Shown: one piece after another, positions 25,565 to 35,592 of the stretch
How positions within the stretch are numbered: position 1 is the stretch's first letter
How the letters are laid out: each line of letters begins with the position of its first letter
Assembly: GCA_040752355.1 (NCBI GenBank)
Contig: JBFMHE010000017.1
Location: 1-64,000 of the forward strand
Direction: 5' to 3'
Length of the DNA stretch: 64,000 nt
Origin: Nitrospirota bacterium
GTDB lineage: Bacteria; Nitrospirota; Thermodesulfovibrionia; Thermodesulfovibrionales; Dissulfurispiraceae
Program-made: the position numbers and the translations under genes
The notes under the pieces: generated by a model
Told to the model about the DNA's origin: nothing
Database searches by the model: none
What the model saw: only the letters and a program-made list of their open reading frames with translations

Positions 25565-26557
25565 TTATCGATACGCTTTTTCCCAATAGGCATTGAGCGC
25601 TTCGAGCTTGCTCGTGACCCACCGCAGGTTATCTCTATACCACCGCACCGTCTGTTCCAATCCCCTGTCAAAGGAGGTTTCCGGCCTCCACGCGAGGCGC
25701 CCTTCCATCTTTCTCGAGTCGAGCGCATAACGGTAGTCGTGCCCCAGCCGGTCTTTGGTAAATTCTATGAGACGTTCCGGCTTGCCCAGCAGCCCGAGGA
25801 TCGCCTTCACGATATCGATGTTCCTCTTTTCCTCTCCGCTGCCGGCATTATACACCTCGCCGGCGCTCCCCTTTTCCAGAACCCTGTATACCGCATTAGC
25901 GCAGTCGGCAACAAAGAGCCACTCCCGTATATTGCTGCCTGTTCCGTACACGGGGATCTTCCGATCGTCCAGGGCCTTCAGAATGACGACCGGGATGAGC
26001 TTTTCGGGATACTGCCAGGGGCCGTAGTTGTTCGAGGGCCGGACAGTGATGACCGGAAGGCCATAGGTCCTGTAGTACGCTCTTCCGAGCATGTCTGCCG
26101 ATGCCTTGCTGACGGAATAGGGGGAATTGGGGTTGAGCGGTGTGGTCTCGCTGAACTGTCCCTCTTCACCCAGCTCGCCGTAGACCTCGTCGGTCGAGAT
26201 ATTGACGAAGGCGCCGACTCCCAGCTTCCGGGCGGCATCGAGGAGCACCTGCGTCCCCATCACATTGGCGCTCAGGAAGGGGGCGGCATCCATAATGCTT
26301 CTGTCCACATGACTCTCTGCCGCCCAGTGGATAACGGCATCGGGCCGCTCCTTGGTGAAGATCGTATCGATCCGGGGGGCGTCGGCAATGTCCGCCTCGT
26401 AAAAGGTCACCTTGTCCTCGAATCCTCTAAGCCGCTCCCTGTCGCCCGCGTACGTGAGCTTGTCGACAACGATGACGGCATATCCCCGCTCCACTCCCTG
26501 CCTGACGCACTCGCTTCCTATGAATCCCGCTCCCCCGGTTACCAGCAGCCTTTTCAT
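25565..26557 (-). CDS. rfbB: dTDP-glucose 4,6-dehydratase
   Basis: 330 residues, extended SDR enzyme converting dTDP-glucose to the 4-keto-6-deoxy sugar. NAD-binding motif GGAGFIGS is at the N-terminus; the active-site triplet STDEVYGELG and catalytic YSVSK motif follow, with RPSNNYGPWQYPEKLIP typical of RmlB. It is last in the rfbA-C-D-B operon on the minus strand and its ATG overlaps the rfbD stop by 4 bp. Confidence 0.95.
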   Translation of the reverse strand: MKRLLVTGGAGFIGSECVRQGVERGYAVIVVDKLTYAGDRERLRGFEDKVTFYEADIADAPRIDTIFTKERPDAVIHWAAESHVDRSIMDAAPFLSANVMGTQVLLDAARKLGVGAFVNISTDEVYGELGEEGQFSETTPLNPNSPYSVSKASADMLGRAYYRTYGLPVITVRPSNNYGPWQYPEKLIPVVILKALDDRKIPVYGTGSNIREWLFVADCANAVYRVLEKGSAGEVYNAGSGEEKRNIDIVKAILGLLGKPERLIEFTKDRLGHDYRYALDSRKMEGRLAWRPETSFDRGLEQTVRWYRDNLRWVTSKLEALNAYWEKAYR

Positions 26558-27405
26558 CTGACCTCCATTCTCCTGACGAACCGGTCAACAGCATCCCTCC
26601 AGTGGGGAATGCGTATGGCCAGGGCATTCGAGATTTTCCTATTGCTCATGGCCGAAAAGTACGGCCTCCGTGCGGCAGCAGGGAAGAAGTCCGAGGGCAC
26701 AGGGAGGATCAGGCTGGAGAGTCCGCACTTCTCGCCATAGTAGCGGGCCACCTCATACCGTGAGGCGTAGCCGCCGTTGGTGAGGTGATAGGTCCCTCGC
26801 ATCCCGTTCTCGAGAGCGGCGAGGGTTGTTGTTGCAATATCCTCCGCAGAGGTCGGGATCGAGACCTGATCGCTTGCTATGCGGAGGACCTTGTTCTGCT
26901 TCGCCCACTCTGAAATCTTATACAGGAAGTTCTGTCTCCCCTGACCGAAGACCCAGCTCACCCTGAAGAGCAGGAAGTTGTCCGACTCATCGGCGAGGAC
27001 GCGCTCACCGGCAAGCTTCGTCTCCCCGTATTTGTTGATCGGATGGGGAGCGTCCTCTTCGGTGTAAAGCTCTTCTTTAGTCCCATCGAAAACGTAATCG
27101 GTGCTGTAGTGGACGATGAGGGCATCGACCTTCCGGCACGCAGCGGCCAGGTTCCTCACGCCGACCGCATTGACCCGCAAGGCGGTATCGAAATCCTTTT
27201 CGGCATCATCGACGAGATTGTACGCTGCACAGTTGATCACCACCCCGGGCCTGAAGCGGGAGAGGGCATCGGAGACCATCTTCGCATCGGTGATATCGAG
27301 CTGCGCCCTGGTGAGGGCGATGAGGCGACCGGCGGTGCTCTTTCCGAGGCGCCGGATGAACTCCGTGGCGAGCTGGCCGTTGGCCCCGGTTATGAGGATG
27401 CTCAC
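26554..27405 (-). CDS. rfbD: dTDP-4-dehydrorhamnose reductase
   Basis: 283 residues, atypical SDR enzyme making dTDP-L-rhamnose with NAD(P)H. N-terminal ILITGANGQLATE is the cofactor loop; HYSTDYVFDG, and YGETKLAGE with the catalytic Tyr-x3-Lys, are RmlD hallmarks; LFRVSWVFGQG follows. It overlaps rfbC by 4 bp upstream and rfbB by 4 bp downstream, so the operon is tightly coupled. Confidence 0.95.
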   Translation of the reverse strand: MSILITGANGQLATEFIRRLGKSTAGRLIALTRAQLDITDAKMVSDALSRFRPGVVINCAAYNLVDDAEKDFDTALRVNAVGVRNLAAACRKVDALIVHYSTDYVFDGTKEELYTEEDAPHPINKYGETKLAGERVLADESDNFLLFRVSWVFGQGRQNFLYKISEWAKQNKVLRIASDQVSIPTSAEDIATTTLAALENGMRGTYHLTNGGYASRYEVARYYGEKCGLSSLILPVPSDFFPAAARRPYFSAMSNRKISNALAIRIPHWRDAVDRFVRRMEVR

Positions 27406-27968
27406 TCCGCCTCCCGGTATTCGAAATTGTTATCGGCATTTCTCAATGACGGAAGCCTCTTGTCTTTCTCGGAAAGGACCGGACTGCTTACCGGCCACGC
27501 GATGGCGAGATCGGGATCGTTCCAGACAATTCCTCTCTCGTGGTCAGGGGAATATTCGGCGGTGCACTTGTAGAGTACTTCAGCGGTATCGCTCAGGACG
27601 GCGAATCCGTGGGCAAAAGCAGGGGGTATGTAGAGCATGTGGCTGTTCCCTTCCGCAAGCTCGACGCCGATCCACTGCCCGTAAGTAGGCGACCCCCGCC
27701 GTATGTCCGCGGCGACATCGTAGACGCTCCCTTTGAGGCACCGCACCAGTTTGCCCTGCGCAGCAGGAGACTTCTGGTAATGGAGTCCGCGGAGCGTGCC
27801 CCTCCCGGACTTTGAATGGTTGTCCTGGACAAAATAGCCGGGTATGCCTGCCCGGGCAAAGTCGGAGTGCTTGTACGCCTCCATAAAGAAGCCTCGCTCG
27901 TCAGTGAATAGCCGGGGCCTGATCAGGATTACGCCGGGGAGGGAGAGCTCTTCGAAGATAAAGGGCAT
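27402..27968 (-). CDS. rfbC: dTDP-4-dehydrorhamnose 3,5-epimerase
   Basis: 188 residues, cupin-fold epimerase. PRLFTDERGFFMEAYK, then FVQDNHSKSGRGTLRGLHYQ with the catalytic His, then GSVYDVAADIRRGSPTYGQW and YIPPAFAHGFAVLSDTAEVLYKCTAEYSP are canonical RmlC motifs in the right order. It starts 2 bp after rfbA ends. Confidence 0.96.
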   Translation of the reverse strand: MPFIFEELSLPGVILIRPRLFTDERGFFMEAYKHSDFARAGIPGYFVQDNHSKSGRGTLRGLHYQKSPAAQGKLVRCLKGSVYDVAADIRRGSPTYGQWIGVELAEGNSHMLYIPPAFAHGFAVLSDTAEVLYKCTAEYSPDHERGIVWNDPDLAIAWPVSSPVLSEKDKRLPSLRNADNNFEYREAE

Positions 27969-27970
27969 AG

Positions 27971-28876
27971 CTATCTGGTATAGGGGCCGCTCTGCGGGAG
28001 GGGGTGCGTGGCCAGACGCATAAGGTATTGTCCATAGCCATTCTTCTTGAACGGCTCTGCAAGCCGCACGAGCTGCTCTGCGGTGATGTATCCCAGGCTG
28101 TAAGCGATCTCCTCGATACAGGCTATCTTCAATCCCTGCCTCCTCTCGATCGTTGCGATAAACTCCCCTGCCTCGAGAAGGCTCTCGTGGGTGCCGGTGT
28201 CGAGCCAGGCGTATCCCCTCCCCAGCAGCTCGACCCTGAGCGTATTCATTGCGAGATACCTCGAATTGACATCGGTTATCTCGAGCTCTCCCCTCCGGGA
28301 GGGCTTGACCTCTTTTGCTATCCTCACAACGTCGTTATCGTAGAAGTAGAGGCCCGTCACCGCATACGAAGACTTCGGGACCTTGGGCTTCTCTTCTATG
28401 GAAAGGGCCTTGCCCCGGGCATCGAATTCTATCACGCCGTACCGCTCGGGGTCATTGACATAACAGCCGAATATCGTTGCCCCGCCTTGTATCGTGACCT
28501 CCCCTACCGCCTTTTTCAATACGTCGGTCATGCCGTGGCCGTAGAAGATGTTATCGCCGAGGATCAGGCAGACACTCTCCTGTTCTATAAAGTCCTCTCC
28601 CAGAATGAAGGCTTCGGCGATCCCCCGTGGCTGAAGCTGCTCCCGGTAGGAGAGCGACAGCCCCAGCGCCGACCCGTCGCCGAAGATATCCCTGAATCTC
28701 GGCAGGTCCTGCGGCGTCGAAATGATGAGGATCTCCCGTATGCCCGCGAGCATGAGCACCGAGAGGGGGTAGTAGATCATCGGCTTGTCGTAAACCGGCA
28801 AAAGCTGCTTGCAGACCGACAAGGTAACCGGGTAGAGCCGTGTTCCGCTTCCGCCGGCCAGGATAATGCCTTTCAA
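27971..28876 (-). CDS. rfbA: Glucose-1-phosphate thymidylyltransferase
   Basis: 301 residues. It makes dTDP-glucose, the entry point of the rhamnose pathway. The nucleotide-binding motif [11 protein letters not shown] is at the N-terminus, with [21 protein letters not shown] with its metal-binding Asp, and [18 protein letters not shown] following. It is first gene of the rfbACDB operon. The 166 bp upstream to msbA show no recognisable structure. Confidence 0.96.
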   Translation of the reverse strand: MKGIILAGGSGTRLYPVTLSVCKQLLPVYDKPMIYYPLSVLMLAGIREILIISTPQDLPRFRDIFGDGSALGLSLSYREQLQPRGIAEAFILGEDFIEQESVCLILGDNIFYGHGMTDVLKKAVGEVTIQGGATIFGCYVNDPERYGVIEFDARGKALSIEEKPKVPKSSYAVTGLYFYDNDVVRIAKEVKPSRRGELEITDVNSRYLAMNTLRVELLGRGYAWLDTGTHESLLEAGEFIATIERRQGLKIACIEEIAYSLGYITAEQLVRLAEPFKKNGYGQYLMRLATHPLPQSGPYTR

Positions 28877-29042
28877 ATCATTCCCTCACTTAAAAAAGAT
28901 GAGCGCCCCTCTGTGCTTGCAGTTGGGGGATTTCAGCATATATCAAAGCATTATACAATAATCACAAGGGAAGAATAAAAGCGTAAGAGCCTGACGTAAA
29001 AGGGAGGGTTCACGATGGACAGGCAGAGCTATTGCCAAGAAC

Positions 29043-30833
29043 TCAGGATTTTCGAATCGCTGTTTTATCAACGGGGGCAAATTGCATGGTATAGAGCTCT
29101 CTATAAAAGCCGCCTCTCATAAGGAGCTCTTCGTGCGGTCCCTCCTGTACGATCTTTCCCCTGTTCATGACAATGATGCGCGATGCCTTCTGCACCGTGG
29201 AGAGCCGGTGAGCGATGACGATGGTCGTTCTCCCGACCATCAGGCGTTCGAGGGCCTTCTGCACCTTCTGTTCTGATTCGGTATCGAGCGCGGAAGTCGC
29301 CTCATCGAGGAGCAGGATGGCCGGGTTGCGGAGAACGGCGCGGGCAATGGTGATGCGCTGCTTCTGTCCGCCGGAGAGGAGGGTCCCCCTTTCCCCGATC
29401 CTGGTGTCGTAGCCCTGGGGCAGGCTCATGATGAACTCGTGCGCATAGGCAGCCTTGGCCGCATTTATCATTTCCTCGTCTGAGGCCTCGGGGCGGCCGA
29501 AGAGGATATTCGCGCGCACCGTATCGTCGAAGAGCACCACCTCCTGCGTTACGATCCCGATGCCCTCCCGGATGCTCGCGAGAGACCACTCCTGCATGCT
29601 GCTGCCGTCGATGAGGATGCGTCCGCTCGCGGGCTGCCAGAATCCGGCGATCAGGTCGACAAGGGTGCTTTTGCCTGCTCCGCTGTGCCCGACCAGCGCG
29701 ATAATCTCGCCGGGGCGTATGTTCAGATCGATACCGGCAAGCGCATAGTCTGCGGCAGAGGGATATTTGAACGAAAGATTGTCGAGGAGGATTTCACCCT
29801 TGACGGTCTTCTCCGTACCGCCTTTCCGCTCTTCCTCGGCCAGGAGCACATCGCCGATCCTCCCCATGATATTGCGCGCCTGCTGGAAGCTGTTGTTCAC
29901 CCTGCTCAGCCTCTTGAGGGGAGTGTAGATCATCAGCACGGCGGCAACGAACGAAAAGAAGTCGCCCGGGGTGATCTCGTTCGAGACGATCAGGTGTCCC
30001 CCGTAGAAAAGGATGATCGCGACGCCGAGCCCGCCGAAGACCTCGGCTGCCAGCGATGAGGCTTCGTCGATCCGCGTCTCGCGCATTACATTGCGATAAT
30101 GCTCTGCCGTCGCCGACTCGAAGCGGGACCTCATCGTTCTCTCCATGGTAAAGGCCTTGATGATCTTCATCCCCTGGAGGCTTTCGTGTATTATCGTGGT
30201 CACCTGCGAAATGAGCTTCCTCGTATTCAGGCTCGTCCTCTTCATGCGCATTCCCATCCTGCCTATGCTGAAGACGATGAGGGGGATGACAACGAAGGAG
30301 AGGAGCGCGAGATCCCACCTGCGGTAAACGGCGACCCCCGCGAGTATGATCACGGTCCCTCCTGCCACAAAGAAGTCCTTGATCGTGTGGGCGACGGTAA
30401 GGTGGAGCAGCTCGACATCGTTGAGGACCTTCGAGACGAGAGAGCCGCTGGTGGTCTGCTGGAAGAACGACATCGGCAGAGAAAGCAGCTTGTCATAGGC
30501 GCTCCTCCTGATATCGCGCACTATCTTCGCTCCTATAGAGCTCATCAGGTAATTGGTGCAGAAGGTGAAGACCCCACGGAGGAGAAAGAGAAGCATCACT
30601 CCCGCGGGCAGGAGAAGGAGTATCCCCGGCGTCTTGCTGACGAGCAGGGAGTCGAGCGCCGGCTTGACCATCCACGCAATGGCGCCATTGATGGCGGACA
30701 GGACGCCGCTGCAGAGGACCGCTGCAACCAGCCGGCCGAGATGGGGGTGCGCAAGGCGCCAGATGAGAGCGATATCTCCTCTCCATCTCCCCGGATTGTA
30801 CTGCGCAAACAGCTCCTTGATATCCTCTCTCAT
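29043..30833 (-). CDS. msbA: Lipid A export ABC transporter MsbA-type (fused permease-ATPase)
   Basis: 596 residues: an exporter transmembrane domain with six helices (about 20-320), then an ATPase domain with Walker A GHSGAGKST, signature LSGGQKQR, Walker B LLLDEATSALD and the switch His in VIAHRLSTV. Such half-transporters flip lipid A-core across the inner membrane. The position between the rhamnose operon and the LPS glycosyltransferases supports the MsbA assignment over other ABC exporters. Confidence 0.92.
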   Translation of the reverse strand: MREDIKELFAQYNPGRWRGDIALIWRLAHPHLGRLVAAVLCSGVLSAINGAIAWMVKPALDSLLVSKTPGILLLLPAGVMLLFLLRGVFTFCTNYLMSSIGAKIVRDIRRSAYDKLLSLPMSFFQQTTSGSLVSKVLNDVELLHLTVAHTIKDFFVAGGTVIILAGVAVYRRWDLALLSFVVIPLIVFSIGRMGMRMKRTSLNTRKLISQVTTIIHESLQGMKIIKAFTMERTMRSRFESATAEHYRNVMRETRIDEASSLAAEVFGGLGVAIILFYGGHLIVSNEITPGDFFSFVAAVLMIYTPLKRLSRVNNSFQQARNIMGRIGDVLLAEEERKGGTEKTVKGEILLDNLSFKYPSAADYALAGIDLNIRPGEIIALVGHSGAGKSTLVDLIAGFWQPASGRILIDGSSMQEWSLASIREGIGIVTQEVVLFDDTVRANILFGRPEASDEEMINAAKAAYAHEFIMSLPQGYDTRIGERGTLLSGGQKQRITIARAVLRNPAILLLDEATSALDTESEQKVQKALERLMVGRTTIVIAHRLSTVQKASRIIVMNRGKIVQEGPHEELLMRGGFYRELYTMQFAPVDKTAIRKS

Positions 30834-30895
30834 CGCCTCGAATCCCCTCGGGGGACGTGGTTTTCCGCACGTAGTTTAAATTATAATTTACCATA

Positions 30896-31708
30896 ATGCA
30901 ATCGCGTGGTGCTCTATCGATAAAGGTTTCTGTTGTAATCAGCACCTATAACCGTCCGGACTACTTGACAAGGGTCATTGAAGGGTATCTGAGCCAGACC
31001 CGCCTGCCTGATGAGATCATTATCGCCGATGACGGCTCCCGGGATGATACTGCTGCCATGGTTGCTGCACTGAGGGCGGCTGCCAATGTCCCTATCGTGC
31101 ATGTATGGCATGAGGACAGGGGATTCAGGGCGGCGCGGATCAGGAACAAGGCAGTGGCCCGCAGTTCGGGACAGTATATCATCTTGTGCGACGATGATTG
31201 CATTCCTGCTGCCGCACTGGTAGAGGATCATCTCCGTTATTCCCGGCAGGGCTGCTTCATCCAGGGGCATAGAGTGCTGCTCGGCGCCGGCATCTCCGAT
31301 TCGTTTTCGCTCGAGGACCGCTCGCTGCTAAGACTCCTCGATCTCGCGCGCAAGGGGCAGGCGAACAATATCAAGAATGCGCTGCGTCTTCCCCTGCCGC
31401 TGGTCCGCATCTCGCAAAGCCTGAGAGGGATACGGAGCTGCAATATGAGCTTCTATAGAAACGACTTCATTGCGGTAAACGGGTTCAATGAGGACTTCGA
31501 GGGGTGGGGGAAAGAGGATTCCGAGCTGGCGGTCCGCCTCTACAAGTATGGGCTGAAAAGAAAGGATCTGAAGTTTCGCGCTTGTTGTTACCATCTTTTC
31601 CATCCATACTATGACCGGGATAACCTTGAACGTAATATCGGACTATTGGAAAAGGCACAGGCTGCGAGCGGCTACTTTTGCAGCAACGGCGTCGATAAAT
31701 ATCTATGA
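30896..31708 (+). CDS. Family 2 glycosyltransferase
   Basis: 270 residues. GT-A fold: VSVVISTYNRPDYLTRVI at the N-terminus, the nucleotide-sugar site IIIADDGSRDDT, the metal-binding motif LCDDDCIP, and the C-terminal galactosyltransferase-like segment FNEDFEGWGKEDSELAVRLYKYG. Probably an LPS core or O-antigen sugar transferase; donor and acceptor unknown. It is divergent from msbA and overlaps the convergent heptosyltransferase's stop region by 6 bp. Confidence 0.9.
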   Translation: MQSRGALSIKVSVVISTYNRPDYLTRVIEGYLSQTRLPDEIIIADDGSRDDTAAMVAALRAAANVPIVHVWHEDRGFRAARIRNKAVARSSGQYIILCDDDCIPAAALVEDHLRYSRQGCFIQGHRVLLGAGISDSFSLEDRSLLRLLDLARKGQANNIKNALRLPLPLVRISQSLRGIRSCNMSFYRNDFIAVNGFNEDFEGWGKEDSELAVRLYKYGLKRKDLKFRACCYHLFHPYYDRDNLERNIGLLEKAQAASGYFCSNGVDKYL

Positions 31709-32749
31709 TGCGCTCAAGACCTCCCGAGCCTTCTTGATAACCGTTTCGGGTGTTATTTCTTCGATGCAGGCCCTGAACGATGGACCACAGCATTCCTCCT
31801 GCCTGCACGGTCTGCACGGCAGCGTACTGACATCGAACAGGGCTCTCTTCTCGGTCCAGGGACCGCAATTTCTCGAGAAGGTCGGCCCGTACATTCCGAT
31901 GACGAACACCCCGACTCCCGCGGCTATGTGAATCGGCGCCGTATCGTTCCCGATAAAGAGATCGCTGAAGGTGCATAAGGCGGCAAACTCGAGGAGGTTG
32001 AGATCTGTGGTGACGAGGTCGGGGCTCCGGTGCAGTTCCTCAATAATCTCCTTGATGATTCCCTGCTCACCGGGGCCGCCCACGAGGAATATACGGTAGC
32101 GGTCGGCGAGGGCGTTGATGACTGCAGCAAAATTCCCGCTGCCCCACTGCCTGAACCTGGTCCGCGAGCCGGGATGGATCAGCACCGCTTTCCGCTCCTG
32201 CTTCTGTACAACGGGGAACCGCTCTTTTACCGTGTTCACAACCGCATCGGGCACGGTGATCGTCAACCGCGTATCGTAGAGGTGAAGCCCCGAGTCGGTA
32301 AGCAGCTGGAGATGCTGTTCGATCATGTGGGGATTCCTTTCATGATCCCACTGAAACTTATGAGTTAGCAAGTGAGCTCGCCACCAGCTGTCCGACTCCA
32401 AACCGATTCTTACTGAAGCTCCAGTCGCCAACGCGATGAGTGTAGGTCTATCCGAATTCGAGAGGATAATAACCGAGTCGAAGCTCCTTTTTCTAATATC
32501 CCGAAGAAACCCAGCAAACTTTAGATAACCGGCCTTGCTCTTCATCTCTTTCCGCCTGAGCCCGATAACTTCATGCAGTTCCGGCAAGAGTTTTAGGAAT
32601 GCTTCCGTCCCCTCATTTACAAGCGCAGATATTTTTGCATCAGGAATATTGTATCGTAGGTTTTTGATAAGTGGATACATCCAGATGGTGTCGCCGATGT
32701 ATTTGAGATTTATAACAAGTATATTTCTACTGTGTCTTAACGCTTTCAT
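31703..32749 (-). CDS. LPS heptosyltransferase family protein (GT9)
   Basis: 348 residues from ATG 32749; a TTG at 32842 would add 31 poorly protein-like residues, and neither start has a strong ribosome site. GT9 features are the N-terminal NILVINLKYIGDTIW loop, KAVLIHPGSRTRFRQW donor site and C-terminal LFIGNDTAPIHIAAGVGVFVIGMYGPT. These enzymes add ADP-heptose (or a related sugar) to the LPS inner core. C-terminal cysteine cluster (CRPCRQEECC) is a feature of many family members. Convergent with the upstream-strand glycosyltransferase. Confidence 0.9.
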   Translation of the reverse strand: MKALRHSRNILVINLKYIGDTIWMYPLIKNLRYNIPDAKISALVNEGTEAFLKLLPELHEVIGLRRKEMKSKAGYLKFAGFLRDIRKRSFDSVIILSNSDRPTLIALATGASVRIGLESDSWWRAHLLTHKFQWDHERNPHMIEQHLQLLTDSGLHLYDTRLTITVPDAVVNTVKERFPVVQKQERKAVLIHPGSRTRFRQWGSGNFAAVINALADRYRIFLVGGPGEQGIIKEIIEELHRSPDLVTTDLNLLEFAALCTFSDLFIGNDTAPIHIAAGVGVFVIGMYGPTFSRNCGPWTEKRALFDVSTLPCRPCRQEECCGPSFRACIEEITPETVIKKAREVLSAS

Positions 32750-32898
32750 AAGGTGTAGCGTGCCCGTTAAATGATGGATCCTATTTTTCGATTCCGCTGC
32801 CTTGTTTTCTTTAAGCGGTTTAATTCCTCTTCGCCTGGTCAACTTAAAGATGGTGTCTTATCAACTCCCTTAGCATTGAAGATATCCCGTATGCAAGA

Positions 32899-33528
32899 CT
32901 AGCGCTTCTTGGCAAGGAAAAGATTCTGATAGGTCAGAAATCTTCCAAATATCCCTATAGTGAGAAAATTCAGTCTTCGGTGAGTCTTTCGAGCAAACCT
33001 CGGCCTATGTCCAATAACCTCAAATCCAGCCTCGTTAAGGAGGCCGTAGGCAGTCTGTCTCGTGAAGAAACGTAGATGTGTCCTATCTAGGATGCCAGAG
33101 TCCTCATAGTCCCATCGATCGCGGAAAAGTAGTCCCGATAGAATCGAGATGTGGGCAATATTGGGAAGACTAACGATCAAATATCCTCCTGGCTTAATAA
33201 GAGTACTAAGTTCTTTTGTTACGCGCCACGGGTTTGCGAGATGCTCTATAACATCTAGACATAACAGGAGGTCGTAAGAGCAGTTCATAAAAGGGATGCC
33301 TTTTTCAATGTCAGTTTCAAGAACGGCAAGCCCTTTTTGTCGGGCTCTGGCGGCTGCCCGTGCCTCGACTTCAATTCCGACACATACCTCAAAGCCGAGA
33401 TCTTCCTTCAGCCAAAGAAGTGTCCCTCCAGCACCACAGCCGATCTCCAGAACCGACTTGGCGCCTTGAGGCACTAGCGGTGCTATTTCCTTTCTGGCAT
33501 TCTCATAATAAGCAGAAAATTCTGGCAT
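32899..33528 (-). CDS. Class I SAM-dependent methyltransferase
   Basis: 209 residues. SAM-binding motif I is VLEIGCGAGGTLLW, followed by VCVGIEVEARAAARA; LLLCLDVIEHLANPW and GGYLIVSLPNIAHI are typical of methyltransferases found in O-antigen clusters (Methyltransf_23-like). The substrate is probably a sugar or glycan intermediate; not determinable here. Codon usage and base composition here are clearly more AT-rich than genes before 31 kb and after 38 kb. Confidence 0.87.
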   Translation of the reverse strand: MPEFSAYYENARKEIAPLVPQGAKSVLEIGCGAGGTLLWLKEDLGFEVCVGIEVEARAAARARQKGLAVLETDIEKGIPFMNCSYDLLLCLDVIEHLANPWRVTKELSTLIKPGGYLIVSLPNIAHISILSGLLFRDRWDYEDSGILDRTHLRFFTRQTAYGLLNEAGFEVIGHRPRFARKTHRRLNFLTIGIFGRFLTYQNLFLAKKR

Positions 33529-33642
33529 AGTATTGCAGATATCCTCGAGCTTATTTTAGTTTAAAGTGATGCATATACTATCAAAAATATTGGTTCGGAC
33601 ATGAACAAGTTTGCTCATTGTAGCTATCGGTGTTGCTATTGA

Positions 33643-34536
33643 TTAGGTCTTGAAACGTAGCACTTGCCCTATCCCTCTTATAGCCTTCTTGTATTTGTAG
33701 GCAATATTCTTGATTCCCTTCAGTCGTTTTGGATGCCAATTAGACTGATATACTATGCCGGAATAAATAGTGCTCAACATCTCATGGGTTACTCCTCTGT
33801 CCTTATCATGTTCGTATTCCTCAAGGTAAAGATATGCTTTAAAGAACGGTTCACGTGGCACGATTGGTATCGAATGGTATTTCAGCAACGCCTCACCATA
33901 CCAGAAAGCTTCGCTTGGATGAAGTCGGATGGCCTCCGCAATTGTCATATTTCTCGGCTTGAGAAACTGTTCAGACAAATCCTCCCAAACAGAGCGATGC
34001 CATGTGACAGGAAATGGTCCAAAATTATAAAGCGGCCCCTTTCGAACAAACATTCCGCGAAACTCCTCCTGCGTACTTATCAGGGTCTTAACAGCATGAG
34101 ATACCCCATTGCTCATGCAGAACTCATGAAATGCCTTCCCTTCATGCATTACAGTATACGGGATGTCCCCGGCGTAGAGAAAGTCAGTCCAGTCAAAGTC
34201 GCGGATAAAGATAGAATCGGAATCAATACAAAGGCAAGAGGATAAAGCATTTGCCCTCCAGAATTCGGCCTTCACGATCTGTTGGGAAAGTTGGCCGGGC
34301 AACGCATGATAGCTATTGATGCTAAGTTCTGGGTCTGCACTGATAATATCCTCATCGGTCAACCACTGTACATCCTCTGTTCCAATGCGATTTTTGAAAA
34401 GTGCAAGATCAGTCAATGGTACAGAGATTGAGAGGGGAAGAGAAGAACGATTGAATGTGCGTATGCTCTCTACCAGTGATACTGCGCGCTCAAGATCATT
34501 CCGATAGCTCTTGCAGAACAGGGTGATTCCGCTCAC
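33643..34536 (-). CDS. DUF6492-like putative glycosyltransferase
   Basis: 297 residues. ITLFCKSYRNDLERAVSLVESI at the N-terminus resembles a GT-A opening, and CLCIDSDSIFIRDFDW contains a DxD-type metal site. HPSEAFWYGEALLKYHSIPIVPREPFFKAYLY is the C-terminal conserved part. The layout resembles DUF6492 proteins, which are found in polysaccharide clusters and assumed to be glycosyltransferases. It overlaps the next gene by 4 bp. The identification is by pattern only. Confidence 0.65.
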   Translation of the reverse strand: MSGITLFCKSYRNDLERAVSLVESIRTFNRSSLPLSISVPLTDLALFKNRIGTEDVQWLTDEDIISADPELSINSYHALPGQLSQQIVKAEFWRANALSSCLCIDSDSIFIRDFDWTDFLYAGDIPYTVMHEGKAFHEFCMSNGVSHAVKTLISTQEEFRGMFVRKGPLYNFGPFPVTWHRSVWEDLSEQFLKPRNMTIAEAIRLHPSEAFWYGEALLKYHSIPIVPREPFFKAYLYLEEYEHDKDRGVTHEMLSTIYSGIVYQSNWHPKRLKGIKNIAYKYKKAIRGIGQVLRFKT

Positions 34537-35480
34537 TGATTATTCTCCATGCCGAACTGCCTTGCTAGTGCATGTACCCTGCGCATATATCCCCACCGTT
34601 TAAACCAGCCTTTGGGCTGGTCATTAATTGCGCGCTGAATCCGGTTGGCTACCCGGTATTCCGGTACCTCCTCACCATGAAACCGTTTTTTAGCATACTG
34701 TGCAAGCACCGAGATGTTGCCTTCACGGGCATGAGGGAAAAGAACATTTGCGCCATGCTTTTCTCGTATTAACTGTTTGTTCCGTTTGAGAAGTGTCCGC
34801 ACATCATCCGGCATTTTACTGAAACTAGCGCTGCCGCGATGATAGATGAAAGCATCTTCGGCTATAACTATCCGTAATCCAGCTCTCTTTGCCCGTAAAG
34901 AGTAGTCAAAATCCTCGTAATAGCCGCGCCCAAATCTCTCATCAAGAGGTCCTATTTTATCGAGCGCTTGCCGAGTAATAGCAACGCAAAAGAAATCAAG
35001 GCGATATGCGGTTAGGCTTTCGGCACTTCCGGAATTTGCATACCGCAAACCCTGTTGAATTTTGCCCGCTACATCCGATGCAGTCGTACAGATGCCTTGC
35101 TCGTTACCTGCTGCATTAGTAACCGGCCCCACCATGGCGGGGGACAGGCTCTGATCGCAGTGAGCGGTAAGGCGGGCAATCATTCCTTCTGGACAGATGG
35201 TGTCGCTATTCAAGAGGATAACCACATCGCCAGTTGATGCGGCAATGCCTATGTTATTGCCCGCCGCAACACCTACATTTTTCTCGTTCAATATGAACCG
35301 AACAGAGGGATAGATTCTTTTTGCTGATTCAAGACATGTCCTTGTCTTAGCATCGGATGCATTATCAACGATAAGTATCTCCCATTGCGAGAAGTCTGGA
35401 TCCTCAGCAAGGCTTTGGAGACAAGGTTTTGTCGTTTCTTCAAACTGGTTATAGCTTAGGATAACAATGCTGATTTGCAT
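34533..35480 (-). CDS. Family 2 glycosyltransferase (rhamnosyltransferase-like)
   Basis: 315 residues. ISIVILSYNQFEETTKPCLQSL, ILIVDNASDAKT and LLNSDTICPEG form the GT2 core. YYEDFDYSLRAKRAGLRI near the middle is the ED-x-D-x-x-x-R-x-R motif of rhamnosyltransferase-like enzymes, consistent with the dTDP-rhamnose operon nearby. The C-terminal ~90 residues are basic and may contact the membrane or acceptor. It overlaps the DUF6492-like gene by 4 bp. Confidence 0.9.
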   Translation of the reverse strand: MQISIVILSYNQFEETTKPCLQSLAEDPDFSQWEILIVDNASDAKTRTCLESAKRIYPSVRFILNEKNVGVAAGNNIGIAASTGDVVILLNSDTICPEGMIARLTAHCDQSLSPAMVGPVTNAAGNEQGICTTASDVAGKIQQGLRYANSGSAESLTAYRLDFFCVAITRQALDKIGPLDERFGRGYYEDFDYSLRAKRAGLRIVIAEDAFIYHRGSASFSKMPDDVRTLLKRNKQLIREKHGANVLFPHAREGNISVLAQYAKKRFHGEEVPEYRVANRIQRAINDQPKGWFKRWGYMRRVHALARQFGMENNQ

Positions 35481-35592
35481 CCAATAACCTCGTATAATTA
35501 TATTGTATGTAGGCCCAACCGGATGTCATGGTGTGCAAAATTAATTGTTCCGCGCATATAGCTTGAAATCCCCTTATCTACAGTACCACTCT

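Noticed and set aside
29014-29121. A 35-codon frame on the plus strand upstream of and overlapping the msbA 3' end, with GGGAGG before its ATG
   Set aside because: Most of it overlaps msbA in antisense, and nothing in its product resembles a known small protein.
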